NCBI GenBank assembly: GCA_035529895.1
Contig: DATKVV010000020.1
Span: 1 to 64,000 of the forward strand
DNA: 64,000 bases
Direction of reading: 5' to 3'
Origin: JAUWKC01 sp035529895
GTDB lineage: Bacteria > Planctomycetota > Phycisphaerae > Sedimentisphaerales > Anaerobacaceae
A program made the translations under genes and the position numbers. A model generated the notes under the pieces. The model saw only the letters and a list, made by a program, of their open reading frames with translations. It did no database searches and was not told the origin of the DNA. Shown one piece after another: positions 53,624 through 62,105 of this stretch; position 1 is the first letter of the stretch, and the number at the start of each line of letters is the position of its first letter.

Positions 53624-54142
53624 ATGAGGCGAGTGATTTATTTCGTTGTGGCGTTTATTGTTTGGGTGATAGGAGCCTGGCCCTTTGTTGCCGGCGAAAC
53701 TTTGGTGCAGCGCATTGATTGGCAGGTGGTGATAGCCGGCTTGATAGCCTCTGCCGTCGTTGCACTTCTGTTCCATGAAATGCTTCCCAAGGAACACCGC
53801 GTTTTTATTTCACCGGTCCGCGTGTTTTGGGCTTTGGTCTATGTGCCGGTATTCTTCTATTATGTAATTAAAGCGAATTTCGACGTCGTCTATCGCGCTT
53901 TGCACCCCCAGATGCCCATAAAACCCGGAATTGTAAAAATAAAAACGAATTTGAAAACCGAATCAGGAATCACCGCTCTGGCAAATTCCATAACTCTGAC
54001 GCCCGGCACTTTGACCGTCGATTTGACCGACGACGGCTTTCTGTACGTCCATTGGATAAATGTGAAATCCGATGACGTTGAGCAGGCGACCAATTTCATT
54101 GCTCGAAGGTTCGAGTGGTTCGTGAAGAAGATTTTCGAATAA
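53624..54142 (+). CDS. mrpE: MrpE/MbhA-like subunit
   Basis: 172 residues. Two or three N-terminal helices, then FYYVIKANFDVVYRALHP near 86, the MrpE motif, and a cytoplasmic domain with KIKTNLKTESGITALANSITLTPGTLTVDL and LYVHWINV. The NSITLTPGT sequence is diagnostic. It follows mrpD after four bases. Confidence 0.94.
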   Translation: MRRVIYFVVAFIVWVIGAWPFVAGETLVQRIDWQVVIAGLIASAVVALLFHEMLPKEHRVFISPVRVFWALVYVPVFFYYVIKANFDVVYRALHPQMPIKPGIVKIKTNLKTESGITALANSITLTPGTLTVDLTDDGFLYVHWINVKSDDVEQATNFIARRFEWFVKKIFE

Positions 54143-54154
54143 AAAGAGGTGGCT

Positions 54155-54412
54155 ATGATAACATTATTCTACATTAGCCTGTTGCTGTGCTGCTTCCTGT
54201 GCCTGTACCGTATAGGTCGCGGCCCGAGCGCCCCGGATAGAACCGTCGCGATTGATATTTTAGGCATAGTCATAGTTGGGTTCTGTGCCGTCCTTTCTCT
54301 CGATACTAAAAAGGATTTTTACTTAAATGTCGCTCTTGCCTGGGCGCTGCTGAGCTTCATCGGAACCATAGCGCTGGCAAAGTTCTTGGAGGGCCGAACG
54401 TTCGATGATTGA
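54155..54412 (+). CDS. mrpF: MrpF/MbhB-like subunit
   Basis: 85 residues with three helices. The core YRIGRGPSAPDRTVAIDILG (R-x-GP-x-x-PDR-x-x-A-x-D) is the MrpF signature, followed by FYLNVALAWALLSFIGTIALAKFL. ATG 54155 has AGAGG six bases upstream. It overlaps mrpG by eight bases. Confidence 0.94.
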   Translation: MITLFYISLLLCCFLCLYRIGRGPSAPDRTVAIDILGIVIVGFCAVLSLDTKKDFYLNVALAWALLSFIGTIALAKFLEGRTFDD

Positions 54413-54743
54413 TATAGTGGGCTACATATTGATAGTAATCGGAATTCTGTTTGATATATTCGGATGTATCGGCCTCGTGCGGTTCCCCGATGTGTACAAC
54501 CGCCTCCAGGCTTCGACCAAGTGCGTGACGCTCGGCACGATTTTGCTGTTGGTCGGCGTCGCCGTGGTCAGCGGCGCAGGAGCGATAGCTTCCAGAGCAA
54601 TGATCTGTGCCGTGTTTATATTGATTACTTCGCCGACCGCCGCTCATGCAATCGCCAAAGGCGCTTATGCGGCTGGAGTGCCGCTGTGGGAAAAAAGCGT
54701 CGTCGACAAGTACGCAGAACGAGCTAACGAGGGGAACGAATAG
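54405..54743 (+). CDS. mrpG: MrpG/MbhC-like subunit
   Basis: 112 residues, three helices. GCIGLVRFPDVYNRLQASTKCVTLG near 24 contains the MrpG motif (GLxRFPDxYxRLHAxTK), and FILITSPTAAHAIAKGAY near 72 is also conserved. It is the last Mrp gene, overlapping mrpF at its start. Confidence 0.94.
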   Translation: MIDIVGYILIVIGILFDIFGCIGLVRFPDVYNRLQASTKCVTLGTILLLVGVAVVSGAGAIASRAMICAVFILITSPTAAHAIAKGAYAAGVPLWEKSVVDKYAERANEGNE

Positions 54744-54785
54744 CAGTTTGATGTATGTGCTATAACCCAAGAGAGGAGTCTTGAA

Positions 54786-55394
54786 TTGCGTTTGCCGAAG
54801 TTAAGAGAATTGAAAGAAGCCGTTACGGCGGTGTTTTCACCTCGTTTTACTACCCGGTTTCCCGCCGAGCCTTGTGTTGTGCCCGAAAAGTACAGAGGCA
54901 AACCCGAGTTTGACCTCGACAATTGCATCGGCTGCGGGGCGTGCGTAAATGTATGCCCCACCGAAGCCCTCACCCAAAGTGACGACCTCGAAGCGCACCC
55001 GCCGGTCAGGAGAATAAAGCTCCGGTATGATACCTGCATCTTCTGTGGCAACTGCGCAGACAATTGCACAACAAAAAAGGGCATCAAGCTCTCGAACAAG
55101 TGGGACCTGGCCGGCCTGGACCGCGAAAGTATGGCCGAAACCCACGACTTTGAGCTCCAAATGTGCGAGAAGTGCGGCGCCTTGATAGGCGCGAAAAAGC
55201 ATCTGATCTGGCTGTACGAAAAACTCGGCCCATTGGCTTACACCAACCCGTCTCTGCTGCTTGCCAAGAGTGGCGAACTGTTGAAAGAACCTTCGGACAT
55301 TCAGCAGAAGCCGGCTGGTAAAGAGGCCCAAACAAGCGATTTTATGCGTGTTTTGTGCCCTAAGTGTAAATGTGAACTGAACATCCGTCCGTAA
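54786..55394 (+). CDS. Hydrogenase ferredoxin-type subunit (NuoI/MbhN/HycF-like)
   Basis: 202 residues. A TTG start at 54786 is chosen with AGGAG seven bases upstream. CIGCGACVNVCP (near 47) and CIFCGNCADNC (near 86) are the two [4Fe-4S] motifs of the NuoI/MbhN arm, which links the electron entry side to the small subunit. Two further pairs, CEKCGA (near 127) and CPKCKCE (near 193), lie outside the ferredoxin part and could hold a metal, as in some HycF-like proteins. It closes the structural genes of the operon after the Mrp block. Confidence 0.9.
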   Translation: MRLPKLRELKEAVTAVFSPRFTTRFPAEPCVVPEKYRGKPEFDLDNCIGCGACVNVCPTEALTQSDDLEAHPPVRRIKLRYDTCIFCGNCADNCTTKKGIKLSNKWDLAGLDRESMAETHDFELQMCEKCGALIGAKKHLIWLYEKLGPLAYTNPSLLLAKSGELLKEPSDIQQKPAGKEAQTSDFMRVLCPKCKCELNIRP

Positions 55395-55401
55395 AGTGCT
55401 T

Positions 55402-55884
55402 ATGGGCGCCGAAGAACAGCTCTTCGAGCAGCTAAGCAAGCTGCGAGGCTCTAAAACGCTCATTGTCGGAATAGGCAATTTGCTCAAAGGCGACGACGCC
55501 GCAGGTCCATTGATTTGCCGGAGCCTCAAGGACAGCGGAATCTCCGCCGATTTGATAGACGCTGGCACGGTGCCGGAAAATTACATCCAGACCATCATAC
55601 GAAAAAATCCCCGGACATTGCTTATTATTGATGCAATTGACTTTGGGCAAGCTCCCGGAACCGTGGGTATCTTTAAACCCGAACAGTTAAGCTCAATCGT
55701 CTTCTCCACCCACAGTCTGTCCCCCCGGCTGTTCGTTGATGTAATTGAACAGGCAATAGAAGTTGATGTTTACTTTATGGGAATCCAGCCGGCAAACACC
55801 CGGTTGGGCCAATCACTGTCTCCCCGGGTAAGACAAGCTGTTCGACGGATTAGCAAGGCCCTGATAGAAGTTTTTTCCGCTTAA
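55402..55884 (+). CDS. [NiFe] hydrogenase maturation protease (HycI/M52 family)
   Basis: An endopeptidase of 160 residues that removes the C-terminal tail of the large subunit once the NiFe centre is inserted. The nickel-sensing motif VGIGNLLKGDDAAGP (about 23-37) with its Asp, DAGTVPENY near 54, IIDAIDFGQAPGTV near 74 and the His in STHSLSP near 98 fit the family. ATG 55402 is used. No hypA-F genes are in the window, so the cofactor is made by genes elsewhere. Confidence 0.92.
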   Translation: MGAEEQLFEQLSKLRGSKTLIVGIGNLLKGDDAAGPLICRSLKDSGISADLIDAGTVPENYIQTIIRKNPRTLLIIDAIDFGQAPGTVGIFKPEQLSSIVFSTHSLSPRLFVDVIEQAIEVDVYFMGIQPANTRLGQSLSPRVRQAVRRISKALIEVFSA

Positions 55885-55903
55885 CTGTGAAATAACGTCG
55901 AAA

Positions 55904-55920
55904 CCGGCTAATTTAGCTGG
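55904..55920. terminator. Possible bidirectional terminator hairpin
   Basis: The arms ccggcta (55904-55910) and tagctgg (55914-55920) pair with one G-U and a three-base loop between two convergent genes. On the minus strand it is followed by TTT. It overlaps the stop of the minus gene. Short T-runs make it weak. Confidence 0.35.
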
Positions 55921-56206
55921 CCTTTAACCTGAATCTCAGGTTTTCTATCAATTCGAGCGTCTTCTTTACATCCTTTTCGATTTTGTCAAATCTCTGCTTG
56001 CAAACAAACGTATATAGCTCCTGCTCCGGCCGGGTACTGCCGTCTATTTCGTCCGCGTTCTCAGCCTCCGTTACTCTCTGCACAATATACTCGCTTATAA
56101 GCTGTCCCTGCTCCTTCAGCAGCTTGTGCAACAGTCTTATCGTGCCTTGCAGGATAACCGTCTCACGCTCCAAAGCCCGCACACGCTGGTCAATTGTAAG
56201 TCTCAT
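55913..56206 (-). CDS. Small coiled-coil hypothetical protein
   Basis: 97 residues, highly charged and helical throughout, with heptad-like stretches (RVRALERETVILQGTIRLLHKLL and FDKIEKDVKKTLELIENLRFRL). There is no signal peptide, membrane helix or catalytic motif. The start ATG follows AGGTAAA. Codon use is normal for the window. Its partner is unknown; it may form a dimer. It lies convergent with the hydrogenase protease gene. Confidence 0.6.
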   Translation of the reverse strand: MRLTIDQRVRALERETVILQGTIRLLHKLLKEQGQLISEYIVQRVTEAENADEIDGSTRPEQELYTFVCKQRFDKIEKDVKKTLELIENLRFRLKAS

Positions 56207-56508
56207 TTTACCTGGCCTTAACTCCCGTAGTTACTTGTTTACTCCCCAATTCAGGCTGCCTCCTCCAGACACCCCCCATTATTTCAGTGTCGGCCATCAC
56301 ATAATTCTACCATCCTGATACCCAGCAGGTTCTCCCGTGTGTTTGCCCTGCCGCACCTTTAATTGAAAGATGCGGCGGTTTATATGTTTAAACTCGCTTT
56401 TCGGGTATGGCCTAAGGTATTTAGAACCACAGAATCAGGATTTTCCTAAATGGCCGCGCCTGTTTTCTTTACCTGCAAAATACTGCTGTGGCAGGTGAGG
56501 TGAGACCT
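56207..56508. other. Intergenic with a hairpin
   Basis: No gene. An imperfect stem ccgcacctttaattgaaagatgcgg lies at 56351-56375 (nine pairs, one mismatch), followed on the plus strand only by cggttta, so it is a poor terminator. It may be an RNA processing or weak stop signal. Confidence 0.35.
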
Positions 56509-57465
56509 TCAGTGCGCCGCCCCTTGCGGCAAATAAAATACCCCCGCCCCTACACCGTCGGGATATGCGGCGCTGCCGTCAGAGGTTATCGATACCTTCA
56601 TTGGTGTTGCTTCCGACAGCCCGTAGGACTCAACGTGCCCGTCCGTGTAACAGGCGTGTACCTTGGTCGCCCGTATGTACGGACTGATGCTCGCGCCGTC
56701 GGACTTGGGGCTGGACCAATAGGCCGACGACACGCTGCTGCCTTCTGTAATCTGCGCCCTTTTAAATTCCTCGCAGCTCCCGTAGGTCCCCGGGCTGCGC
56801 CAATGGTCGTATCCGAGATAATCGCCTGCCAGCAGCTTGCTTTGTCCCCTACCGCCCCATAAAAAGCGCGGCCCCAGAAACAGGCTTTTTCCTGTCTCCA
56901 ATATTCCCGTGTAGTTCCAGTAAAAACAGTATGTTCCTGTCGCCGGGTCTAAGTTTATTAACGACGTCTCAGGATTGTCCCAGTCATCGCCGGCATCCCA
57001 CGACGCCTGCAGGTACCGGTACTTGTCGGGCGCGCTCGGACAAAACAGAATTCGCGTATCCTTAATATACCTGCGCAGGTACGCACTCATCGAGCGGTGC
57101 ACTTTCTTGCTGTGCGGCTTGCACGCGGTCATCATCGTCGGCTCCTGCCAATGCCAGTTCAACCCGGAGCCGATAGTGGCCACGGAGTCGGGAAAGCGCC
57201 CGTCGTTGTCCAAAGCGTAATTGTTGACCGCCAATGCAATCTGGCGCAGGTTTGTCATGCATTGTAACCTTTGCGCATTGCGCCTGATTTTCGCGGCTGC
57301 CGGCAGCAAAATTGCGGCCAGCAGCGAGATGCACCCCACAACTGCCAGAAGCTCAACCACGGTGACTCCCTTCCCTCGTCTGTGCTTTCCAGCGAACATA
57401 TTGCTTTCAATGCCGATTGCGTTTTCCTCCTCAGCAGCGCCTTTGTCGCAAGCCTCGTCTTTCAT
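56509..57465 (-). CDS. Prepilin-type pseudopilin with planctomycete H-x-DG-type C-terminal domain
   Basis: 318 residues. After an unusually long leader of about 33 residues comes GVTVVELLAVVGCISLLAAILLPA, the type II/IV prepilin helix with the cleavage Gly and conserved Glu at +5. LQCMTNLRQIALAVNNYALDNDGRFPD follows, the standard sequence of the many planctomycete pseudopilins. The C-terminal part has KVHACYTDGHVESYG, resembling the HVxFxDGHV ending. Such proteins are exported and may sit in the envelope or join pseudopili. It lies in a minus-strand group with a sigma factor and a beta-helix protein. Confidence 0.85.
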   Translation of the reverse strand: MKDEACDKGAAEEENAIGIESNMFAGKHRRGKGVTVVELLAVVGCISLLAAILLPAAAKIRRNAQRLQCMTNLRQIALAVNNYALDNDGRFPDSVATIGSGLNWHWQEPTMMTACKPHSKKVHRSMSAYLRRYIKDTRILFCPSAPDKYRYLQASWDAGDDWDNPETSLINLDPATGTYCFYWNYTGILETGKSLFLGPRFLWGGRGQSKLLAGDYLGYDHWRSPGTYGSCEEFKRAQITEGSSVSSAYWSSPKSDGASISPYIRATKVHACYTDGHVESYGLSEATPMKVSITSDGSAAYPDGVGAGVFYLPQGAAH

Positions 57466-57710
57466 TATGAGTATTCATCAATCCGTTGTCCAGAAAACTT
57501 TCCGGTTCTTATCAATATAGACTCAGGGCGGCGAACCCGTCACTCTCGTTGCCGACAGGTTCGTATCCCTGAATCTGCCTTCACCTGTTTCTGCGGAGCT
57601 GCAAACGTCTGGTTCACAGCCCGCCCGTTAACAATTCCAACTGCCTTTTCGCTCCACGGACTTCGTGGCCCGGCAAAACTCCAGTCCGTCCGGCGGGCGG
57701 TAATGTACAC
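57466..57710. other. Intergenic between beta-helix and pseudopilin genes
   Basis: 245 bases with no gene. No convincing terminator or promoter was seen, so it is not clear whether the pseudopilin shares a transcript with the upstream genes. Confidence 0.35.
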
Positions 57711-59966
57711 TTACGGCGGCAGGTTGGCCCAGCTTGTTTTCTCCCTCCATTCCGCAGCCAGCATCGCGTAATCTATCAAGTCCACCATCCCATCGCGGTT
57801 AAGGTCTCCCGGCTGTTCTGCGCCGCTCTCCAGCCAATACTGCAACTGGGCCGCCAAATCCGCCGGATTGACGGTTCCGCCGTTATTCAGGTCCGCCAGC
57901 AGCGCCCAGCCGGGCGGTCCCATACTCGCCTCCGCTGTACCGCCGTATGCTCCCATGTTGATGCGCACGTTTACGCCGTACTCATTATTCGGGTCGTCCG
58001 GCAGCACCCTTGGCAGTTCATCTCGCAAAGGCGAACCAGGATTGCCCGCGTCTATGCACAGGCTCGTAACATCGTCGTGCACCCAGAACGGCCCATCTTC
58101 GCTCAAACGCCAGCCCGCGCTCTTGAGCCGGTAATTGCCGTCGACACAATATCCTGGTCGAACGAAGCACGGGTCCTCGTCAATTATCCCGAGGCCAATT
58201 TTCACTCTGGCGTTTCCGGAAATCCCGATTAAAAGACCCTCCAGGTCGCAATAAGAAAGGTCCAGAATTCCGCCGTCGCCGACATTAATCTGAGGCTCGG
58301 GATTGTTTGCATCCTCGTTGTTGTAGTAAATGATGCAGTTTTCTATAGTGGTCGTTCCGCCGGCCACAACCCCTATTCCGGAAATGTTGTTCGCTATCGT
58401 GCAGTTCTTAATCAGGCCGCCGCTGCTGACAATCACCGGGTCGATACCGCACAGATAAATTGTCATATTGCCCGCTATCAGGCAGTTACGGATTGTCCCG
58501 TCACAGTCTCTTATCACGGTGGCGCCGCAGGGCCCGTTTCCGCTGATGACGCAATGGCTGACCGTCGCGTGAGTATGATTGCCCCATATCACCCCGTGAC
58601 AAATATCGCTGATAGTGAAGCCCGTGAGCAGGCAGTTCGGGTCTTCCGTCCCGCCGAACTGTACGATTCCTCTAATGACCGTATTGCTGACTGTACTGGA
58701 GTTCGTCGGGTCGATGCTTGTCAGTGTGACATTTTTGCCGTTGAAGTTAATCTCTTCCGGATACCATGGGTCCGGCTGCAAATACAGGCCGGGAAGGACC
58801 ACAACTCTGTAGCCGTCACGCGTCAAACCCATCGCCTCCTGGATGGTATCGAACGGGTGAGCCTCGGTCCCGTTTTCAAGTGGGTCGCTGACGTTTGGGT
58901 CGCCCGGCCCGGGGTCGCCCGGCGCGTCATCATCGACGTATATTACGCCCTGGAATTCGTACGCCCCCATGTCAATCCTGCCAGCTACGACACGCGGGTT
59001 CCCATCCATGTCTGTCTCGTTGGGCTCACCCACGTAATTCGGGTCGCCTGCGTCGATACACGCCGAATCACAACGCAGATGATAATCCCCGTTGCACGGG
59101 TCTGCAAAGCACGGGTCGGCGATAACATTGCCCGTGCCTACTATGTGAGAGCCATACACGCCTTGCCAGTCTATCTGTAGAATCGTGTAGTCAACATAAA
59201 GGCTCACGCAGCCACATTTGCAGCAGATAGGAGTTACTATGCCTGGCTCGTTTGTTGGGGTATTGTTCCATATTATACTGTTGCGTACGCTAACCGACCC
59301 ATAATCATGGACAGTACCCAATAAAGCAATACCACCTCCTTTGTCTGCATCATTATCGGTGAGTGTGCAATTGACAAGCTCAGGAAAGGGGTAAGTAGCA
59401 TGCGCAAAGCACATAAAGGCACCTCCGAAGGTGCCCGCTGAATTTTCCTCAAATATACAGTTGATAACCTTCGGGTTACTTCCAGCATTACAGAATACAC
59501 CTCCGCCCATGCCTGCCGAGTTGTTGCTAAATATGCAGTTGATGATTGTTGGACCCGAGCCTTTACATAAGATGGCTCCCCCGGCCGAATACTCCTCTCC
59601 ATCCAGTATCTTCCCGTAACCATTAATAATGGTCAGGCCGCATAGGACGGAGTTCAGTCCTTCACCATTCTGGAATATAAAGCCCCGATGTTTGTCAGAA
59701 CTACTGCCGTTGCAGTCTATGATACAATTTGTCGGCCCGTTTTGGCTGCGCACTGTGATTGCCAGGCCGTTAAAGTCGATATCGCGATTACCGGGTCCCG
59801 TATACAGACCGTCTGCAACGACTATCTCATCCCCATTATTGGCATCGTTGATAGCCGCCTGAATTGTCGGATATTCAGCCGGCACCCACCGCTCTGCGGC
59901 CAAAACAGTTGAAGCCAGCGTCATAAACGCTGCCGCAATCACTAAACCACCAATTTTCCTCATCAT
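57711..59966 (-). CDS. Secreted right-handed beta-helix protein with C-terminal dockerin-like module
   Basis: 751 residues with a signal peptide (to about ...STVLA). PAEYPTIQAAINDANNGDEIVVADGLY opens the domain, as in pectate-lyase-like and parallel beta-helix repeat proteins. Repeated rungs follow: GPTIINCIFSNNSAGMGGG, NPKVINCIFEENSAGTFGG and VSVRNSIIWNNTP, each with Asn ladders. A second helix stretch begins near 350 (PFDTIQEAMGLTRDGYRVVVLPG). The end holds DLNNGGTVNPADLAAQL and DLNRDGMVDLIDYAMLAAEW, a paired calcium-binding dockerin type I pattern. No lyase residues are evident. AAGGAGG precedes the start, 48 bases after the sigma gene. Confidence 0.88.
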   Translation of the reverse strand: MMRKIGGLVIAAAFMTLASTVLAAERWVPAEYPTIQAAINDANNGDEIVVADGLYTGPGNRDIDFNGLAITVRSQNGPTNCIIDCNGSSSDKHRGFIFQNGEGLNSVLCGLTIINGYGKILDGEEYSAGGAILCKGSGPTIINCIFSNNSAGMGGGVFCNAGSNPKVINCIFEENSAGTFGGAFMCFAHATYPFPELVNCTLTDNDADKGGGIALLGTVHDYGSVSVRNSIIWNNTPTNEPGIVTPICCKCGCVSLYVDYTILQIDWQGVYGSHIVGTGNVIADPCFADPCNGDYHLRCDSACIDAGDPNYVGEPNETDMDGNPRVVAGRIDMGAYEFQGVIYVDDDAPGDPGPGDPNVSDPLENGTEAHPFDTIQEAMGLTRDGYRVVVLPGLYLQPDPWYPEEINFNGKNVTLTSIDPTNSSTVSNTVIRGIVQFGGTEDPNCLLTGFTISDICHGVIWGNHTHATVSHCVISGNGPCGATVIRDCDGTIRNCLIAGNMTIYLCGIDPVIVSSGGLIKNCTIANNISGIGVVAGGTTTIENCIIYYNNEDANNPEPQINVGDGGILDLSYCDLEGLLIGISGNARVKIGLGIIDEDPCFVRPGYCVDGNYRLKSAGWRLSEDGPFWVHDDVTSLCIDAGNPGSPLRDELPRVLPDDPNNEYGVNVRINMGAYGGTAEASMGPPGWALLADLNNGGTVNPADLAAQLQYWLESGAEQPGDLNRDGMVDLIDYAMLAAEWREKTSWANLPP

Positions 59967-60014
59967 TTTATTGCCTCCTTCTTGACCATTTTCTTTTGCG
60001 GCGAATCCCGCTGC

Positions 60015-61913
60015 CTATTCTAAGCAGCCCCCGTTCGCCAACTGAAAAAGCCAGATGATTCCACCACTTTCGCGACGCTTGCTTGAGTGGCGTTGCGTTA
60101 TTCCCGGCTCTGCAAACTCGTCGCCTGCCTCATCAATCTCCTGCAGATAAGAAAACCGCATCTGTCCCTCTTTCCCGTCATCCATCGAAAATGTTATCTC
60201 CTCCACAACGTCTTTCCACATATCGATTGTGTACACGAGCCTGACCTGACCAGAGGTCAGAACGACCTGCGCTTTCTCGTCATTCGCCTCGTATTTGGTT
60301 TCGAACCACACTTGCTGCTCGGCCGCGTCCCGCCGCACCGCGTCAATCGTGTGCAGTCCCATCCAGGGCCGTGCGAGTCCCTTGAAGAAGCTTCCCCCCG
60401 CGTAGCTTGCGACAACCTTCCCGCCGTCGTCGTAGAGCAGCGCCTCTTCCCTAATGTCAACAATCCGCAGGCGATTTCCCACCTGTAGTCTGAGCCAGGG
60501 TCTGAACTGTTTGCAGGCAGCGTAAACAAACGCTATTCTTCCCACTCCCGTAACTCTTTGTCCCATTATCGCACCCTCGACCCTGAAATACGTCCAGCCG
60601 CGCTTATGCATGGCATCGCGGTTGTCCACCGTTTTTATCCCTGCCGGCCAGTTGTACCGAAAGTACTCCTCGTCAAGAACATGGTGGAGACGAACTATCC
60701 GGCTGTGGCCGCTGTCCCCCTCCCGCCTGGCAATTACTAACAAACCGTCGCCTTGGGCAGGGACATAACCCATTTCTTCTCCGCGCCCTTCCACCCTCGA
60801 AAGAAACTCTCGCAGTTGTGCCTTGTCGGTGGGCAGCCGCTGCGCCGCAAGGTCGGGCCGCCACATCCGGTGGTTATCGATGCAGACCACGTTCCGGCTA
60901 TCGTCGAAGTGATAGTTGCCCTGGTCGTTCTCCCGCCACGCACAATGCGATTGTCTGCCTTTCGAATCCGATTTCATCACCCGCGTCATCACCGGCCCGT
61001 CGGCGCCTTCGGGCAGGTAATACCAGCGTTCCTCGATTGTCCCCGTTGTCCGGTCCGACTGCCTCGCAGCCGCCGAGCTGGACGCCGTCTTTTCATCACC
61101 CATCGGCATCGTCTTATCCGGGCCGGATGTAACCGCGACCGTACCTACAGCCAGCAGGCCCGCGGTCGTAAGTGACACTACCGCCGTCTTGGTGCCCGCC
61201 ATGCCTATCAGTCCGGCTGCCACCCCCGTCCTGACCGTGGCAGCCGTTACTGAAATTTGCGCCGCTGCCGCTTCGCTTGGAGCCGTCATCTTCCCGAACA
61301 AAACCAGGGCCGTAACCAGAAACCCCTTCCCGAGGCCTTTCCGGCCAAGCGCCCTCTGCAGAGACCTCTTTGCCCGGTGGAACAGCACACGCGCACCAAG
61401 CTCGCTGCAACCCATCAATTGCGCAATCTCCGAATACTCCATTTCTTCGTAGCATCGCATGGTCAGAACCTTTCGGTGCCTCGGCTTCAACTCACCCATC
61501 GCAGCAACAACAACCTCCTTCAGCTCCTCACCGACCAGATGTGCCAGACCCGCCTCGCCGTCGCCACGCCTGCCTTGCGGCTCGCCTATACTGGACATCG
61601 GCACTTCTTTGCGCTGCTGCTTTCTGAGCGTGTGCCGCCGTATCTTGTTAAAAGCTATCCCCCGAAGCCAGGGCCAGAACCGCTCCGCTCTGTCTAAATT
61701 CCCAAATACCTTAAACATTTCCAACATAGTCTCCTGTACAATGTCCTGAGCCAAATGTTCCTGCAATACGATCCTGTAGACGTACGCATATAATCGTCCC
61801 CTGACCAGCTCTGCCAAATCACCGAGACTTGCCCGGTCGCCGAGCTTGGCTCGCTTGACCAATTCGCTGTAATACTTTTTTTCGTCCATGCTGTACCGGT
61901 AACGTGCAGCCAT
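60015..61913 (-). CDS. ECF sigma factor fused to a membrane anchor and large C-terminal domain
   Basis: 632 residues. The first ~190 form an ECF sigma factor: region 2 with LAQDIVQETMLEMFKVFGN and FWPWLRGIAFNKIRRH, and region 4 with LKPRHRKVLTMRCYEEMEYSEIAQLMGCSE. One or two hydrophobic helices follow (about 195-265, including VVSLTTAGLLAVGTVAVTSG). The remaining ~365 residues are hydrophilic and of no family I know, with strand-rich parts such as YFRVEGAIMGQRVTGVGRI. If the helix spans the membrane, the last part lies outside and could sense an envelope signal. ATG 61913 (AGGTG upstream) is chosen; ATG 61889 is the alternative. It precedes the beta-helix gene. Confidence 0.85.
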   Translation of the reverse strand: MAARYRYSMDEKKYYSELVKRAKLGDRASLGDLAELVRGRLYAYVYRIVLQEHLAQDIVQETMLEMFKVFGNLDRAERFWPWLRGIAFNKIRRHTLRKQQRKEVPMSSIGEPQGRRGDGEAGLAHLVGEELKEVVVAAMGELKPRHRKVLTMRCYEEMEYSEIAQLMGCSELGARVLFHRAKRSLQRALGRKGLGKGFLVTALVLFGKMTAPSEAAAAQISVTAATVRTGVAAGLIGMAGTKTAVVSLTTAGLLAVGTVAVTSGPDKTMPMGDEKTASSSAAARQSDRTTGTIEERWYYLPEGADGPVMTRVMKSDSKGRQSHCAWRENDQGNYHFDDSRNVVCIDNHRMWRPDLAAQRLPTDKAQLREFLSRVEGRGEEMGYVPAQGDGLLVIARREGDSGHSRIVRLHHVLDEEYFRYNWPAGIKTVDNRDAMHKRGWTYFRVEGAIMGQRVTGVGRIAFVYAACKQFRPWLRLQVGNRLRIVDIREEALLYDDGGKVVASYAGGSFFKGLARPWMGLHTIDAVRRDAAEQQVWFETKYEANDEKAQVVLTSGQVRLVYTIDMWKDVVEEITFSMDDGKEGQMRFSYLQEIDEAGDEFAEPGITQRHSSKRRESGGIIWLFQLANGGCLE

Positions 61914-61949
61914 TACTATGTGCACCTGCCCGCCGATTTGTTACGCTTT

Positions 61950-61978
61950 ATTTTACCAAATTTCGTAAATTTTTACAA
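61950..61978 (-). promoter_or_regulatory. Putative promoter of the sigma factor gene
   Basis: On the minus strand, TTGTAA (61978-61973), 17 bases, TAAAAT (61955-61950), within a very AT-rich stretch some 40 bases ahead of the sigma gene start. The stretch also holds AAATTT repeats around CGT. Confidence 0.55.
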
Positions 61979-62028
61979 AATTACCCCAAAAATCAGGCCA
62001 AAACGCCGGTTCGCCCCGAAAATGCGCG

Positions 62029-62053
62029 AAAAAAGCGGGTCAAAACGACCCGC
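62029..62053 (-). terminator. Rho-independent terminator after the rubrerythrin-like gene
   Basis: Read on the minus strand, a perfect 7-base GC-rich stem gcgggtc / gacccgc with a five-base loop is followed by six T. It begins about 50 bases past the stop at 62106 and is the clearest terminator in the window. Confidence 0.88.
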
Positions 62054-62105
62054 CATTATCGCCATTGCCACACCGATTGCGCTATGTACACCGCCCCCCA
62101 ACCCC

